This document shows positions 61,399-64,000 of a stretch of DNA of 64,000 nt, in pieces. A model generated the notes under the pieces. That model was not told the DNA's origin. It saw nothing but the letters and a program-made list of their open reading frames with translations, and did not search any database. This DNA comes from Mesodorylaimus sp. YZB2_4 (lineage: Eukaryota; Nematoda; Enoplea; Dorylaimida; Dorylaimidae), in assembly GCA_030248295.1 (NCBI GenBank), contig JASANH010000855.1, positions 62,001 through 126,000 on the forward strand. The letters are read 5' to 3'. The translations under genes and the position numbers were made by a program. Within the stretch, counting starts at the first letter, position 1. Every line of letters begins with the position of its first letter.

Positions 61399-63806
61399 AT
61401 GAGTGGTCAACCACCGCCGTACAATCCCAATTACCCGCCGCCCAATTATGCGGGATATCCCCCTCCGCCACAGCCCGCAGGTAAGGTCTGTCTTGGGAAA
61501 CAGTTTTAGTCTAATGATTCATTTTTCGTTTACGAAAGAATGTTTAAGCTGCTGGCGTTATTGTTTGAAAACACTAGGCTGAAAAATTCACAGTTTTTTC
61601 TAACTTGTCTCAAGAATTTCGGATTTTTCCGACTTGTTTCGGGAGTTCCAGTTTTTTTCGACCAGTTTCATGAATGAACCGCACGCATGGCTTAATTTCA
61701 GCATTTTTACACTGGTCATCAAGCCTTGAGTAAATTATATAGATTAGTTTGAAATTTGAAAAATCTGGCAAATTTTTTCGTAGCAATTTATATAAATAAT
61801 ATAAATCGGATTCCTGAGCTGAGAGTTTTTACACAAAGTTTAATTCGACACCCAAACTTCATACGAGCTTTGGAATATTTGAAATTCGGTATTTTCCATT
61901 AAGTATATTTGTGGCATATTTTTGAATATTTCAGAATAAATCGCTAGCTTTTCTCGATATTGCACGATAAACTGTCTTTGACATCCGAGTTACGTGCGCT
62001 TTTCCATGTTTTTTGTGAAAATAGGCCCAATTAGAAAATTCGGGAAAAATCCCATTTAAAAAATCGATATTGCGGCTTAATAGAAAAAGCGGAAATTCAT
62101 TGGCTTTTATCCAACTTTTTTCAAAAAGGCTTTGGGAAACTATCGCGTGTTTATCACATTTTTCTAGAAAAGTCAAAGATTTCTGAGCGGCAGGTGATAA
62201 AATGTGAGATAGAAGGTCTTTTTTGCTTCTTTTAAGAGAAAATTTAAAATTAAGGTTGCAAAATTCATAAGGCACCAATTAAAAAATTGTGTAATTTGTT
62301 TTCCTCGCTTTCAGAAATAGGATAACGTGCATTCAACAGAAAAAATTGAGTATTTTTTTGAGTGCAGTTTTAATTCAGCACGTACCCTGACCCGTGCGAT
62401 TGATGAGATGAATTTGTCGGAAGCTAGGATCTGACGTTTGTGCTAAACAAATCGTAGCCAGCGAATCTCGAGTTTTTTTCAATTTTTTTAGCATAAAACG
62501 AATTTCTTGTTTAAAACGTTTAAAAAGGAAATGACTCATCGTCAGGATGGATTCAAGAAATGTTGTAGAAACTATTTAAAAAATTTTGCAAGTAGAAAAT
62601 ACTAGATGGGCTAAAAACTGCTGTTCCCGGTCCTTGTCGTGCATGTGTTGGTGACCTGGATTGGTAGCCTAAGTAAGGGTGTAGGTTCGACGCCCGGCCG
62701 GACCTAATCTCCTTTATTTTGTTTCTGCACTGTTTTCATGCGTTCAGGTTATTGCTAGGATTAGTAATCTGAGGGTGGGGGTTCGATTCCCGGTCGGACC
62801 AGTTTTTTTCATTGCGTATCAACACCATTTCTTGCTTTTAGGTTACAGCTATGGCGGGGGCCCGCCGCAGCAACCTGGCCAGCCAGGTTACGGGGGGATG
62901 CCGCCACCCCCGCCCCCCATGCACGGTGGGTACGGGTCCGCGCCGGTTGTCAACCCCACAAACGATGTGGAATGGGGAGGGCAACCCAAGTCGGATCAAT
63001 TCGCTTTCAACGATCGAACCATTCGTCAGGCGTTTATTCGCAAAGTAAGTCAAGTGATTTTTATGGTTTTTGAGGGGCTCGTCATTTAAGGCGGTCAAGA
63101 AATGCAGGTAGTGTGTGGAAAATCCCAAAAAAGTTGATGAAAAAAACTTTACTTTTTTACGATCTCAATGGATTTTTAGATGACTTTTTCAACGTTTTTC
63201 AAATAGGCTTTGGCCTTTTTGAAAAAAGCTGGCCGAATTGGCTTGAGCTGGCCTGTGATAAAATGACGAAAATGGGGGATTCCCTTTTTTTCTGTGTGTC
63301 TAATAATCACGCTGGAATTGGTTGAAGTTGCTGGTGGTAGTGCGAAAATGATGAGGTACCCTGGCGGTCAAGGAAAAATGTGAATTTGGGATCGAAATTA
63401 AAGGAAACTGAAAAATGCATTTTGAGGTTTTAAATTTCGAATTTCCCACCTTTTCTGGTTTTCTAATGATCAAGCTGGAAGTCAGGGAAAATTGGCATTT
63501 CGGAATTAAAATCAAGGAAAACTGAAAGGTTGCACCGCTTTTTTTGAGGAATTATCTTGTGAATCAATTAATCAGTTAAAATTGATTTAGTAGCAAATTT
63601 AGGAAAAAGTTTTTTAAAAAATCAGTCTCTGCTTTTTTCGTGATTCCTGTTTTGGCAATCGCTCAATTTTTTAATTTCCAAATTTTATTACACTCGGTTT
63701 TTTAAAATAAAATTGGTAACTAAAAGTATTTTGTATTTTAGGTGTTTATAATTTTGACGATTCAATTGTCGTTCGTGGCGGCGTTGATCGCGTTGTTCGT
63801 TTTTGA
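61399..63806 (+). CDS. TMBIM: TMBIM/lifeguard (BAX-inhibitor-1 motif) protein, 3' part outside window
   Basis: Multi-pass membrane protein of ER, Golgi or plasma membrane; family members act in calcium leak and suppress cell death. Exons 61399-61480, 62842-63044 and 63742-63806 join in phases 1 and 0; the last ends in phase 2 at donor GA|GTAAGC and the gene runs off the window. The N-terminus is the Pro/Gly/Tyr-rich cytosolic tail typical of the GRINA/LFG branch (PPPYNPNYPPPNYAGYPP, GGMPPPPPPMHGGYG). Next comes the family signature before TM1, NDRTIRQAFIRKVFIILTIQ, then TM1 (LSFVAALIALFVFE). Intron 1 (1.36 kb) contains two tRNA-like pieces at 62640-62705 and 62750-62810; intron 2 has diverged GAATTTCCCACC repeats. 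Closest to TMBIM1/2/3-type proteins rather than BI-1 itself, because of the proline-rich tail. Confidence 0.95.
62640..62810 (+). repeat. two tandem tRNA-like fragments in TMBIM intron 1
   Basis: GTAGGTTCGACGCCCGGCCG at about 62685 and GGGGGTTCGATTCCCGGTCG at about 62778, each followed by GACC and a T run. The two copies share GGATT(G/A)GTA(G/A)(C/T)CT upstream. Box A is poor. A family distinct from the CCTGGGTCAAATATG type. Confidence 0.6.
63300..63540. repeat. diverged GAATTTCCC-type repeat
   Basis: ATTTCGAATTTCCCACC and GATCAAGCTGGAAGTCAGGG are reverse complements of blocks at 35955-36190 and 37115-37195 (CTTCCAGCTTGATCATCAGG, GGCGGGAATTC). The same repeat family therefore occurs at both ends of the AT-rich half. 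It lies in TMBIM intron 2. Confidence 0.6.
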
Positions 63807-64000
63807 GTAAGCAAATGGTTTTTTTTAATGTTGAGATACAAAAAATTATTTTTTTTAAGGGAAAATTGCAAATTTTTTGTGCAAAGAAATGCGTGGTTGT
63901 ATTATTTGTCGTAGTAAGTGTCCTAAATTGTGTTTATTCACGGCTGGAAAAGTCAGGAAAAGAATTTTGTAGACAAAATGAGGGTTTAAAATTTTGATTC

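Overview
This window is nuclear DNA from an animal. Its genes are split by introns with GT/AG boundaries, the acceptors are often TTTTCAG or TTTTAG, and many introns are only 50-54 bp. The encoded families are animal ones: ALK and ROR receptor kinases, DEG/ENaC channels, classical dynamin, FAM3/ILEI, Kunitz and TMBIM. Very short introns, a short TTTCAG-type acceptor, a Kunitz domain followed by lustrin-like cysteine domains, and dispersed GCGGGAAATTCAAA motifs suggest an invertebrate, probably an ecdysozoan and possibly a nematode-like lineage. I cannot name the species.

Layout: 1-7.1 kb (+) is the 3' two thirds of an ALK-type receptor tyrosine kinase gene, cut at the window start. 8.5-10.4 kb and 12.9-14.3 kb (+) are tandem paralogues for four-pass membrane proteins of an unrecognised family. 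15.8-18.9 kb and 20.8-23.5 kb (-) are two DEG/ENaC channel paralogues. 25.9-30.7 kb (+) is a ROR-type receptor kinase gene (probable Ig, then frizzled-like CRD, kringle, TM, kinase). 30.9-35.6 kb (-) is an unusual gene joining a FAM3/ILEI domain to a Kunitz domain and two lustrin-like cysteine domains. 37.6-44.8 kb (-) is dynamin in three coding exons within very AT-rich DNA. 50.6-57.1 kb (+) is a TATA/CCAAT-driven gene for an unrecognised low-complexity, probably nuclear protein; its exons further downstream are uncertain. 61.4 kb to the end (+) is the start of a TMBIM/lifeguard gene.

All exon models were built by hand: reading frame, splice sites and intron phase were checked at each junction. 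They agree for nearly every junction. The exceptions are listed: the last ALK exon, a missing small exon in the FAM3-Kunitz gene, the ROR 5' end and the 3' end of the 51-57 kb gene. The genes are not an operon. The shared theme is only that most encode membrane or secreted proteins; the ALK-ROR, 4TM-4TM and DEG/ENaC-DEG/ENaC neighbours look like ordinary tandem or chance neighbours.

The rest is dense repeat: several tRNA-derived (SINE-like) families, a MITE family whose ends read CTGAAACYATATTTTAC / GTAAAATATRGTTTCAG and whose end also forms a 26-bp minisatellite in a dynamin intron, two hAT-like MITEs with 8-bp target duplications, a 1.7-kb foldback palindrome, GATA-rich arrays, and a decaying satellite that fills one 3.6-kb intron.
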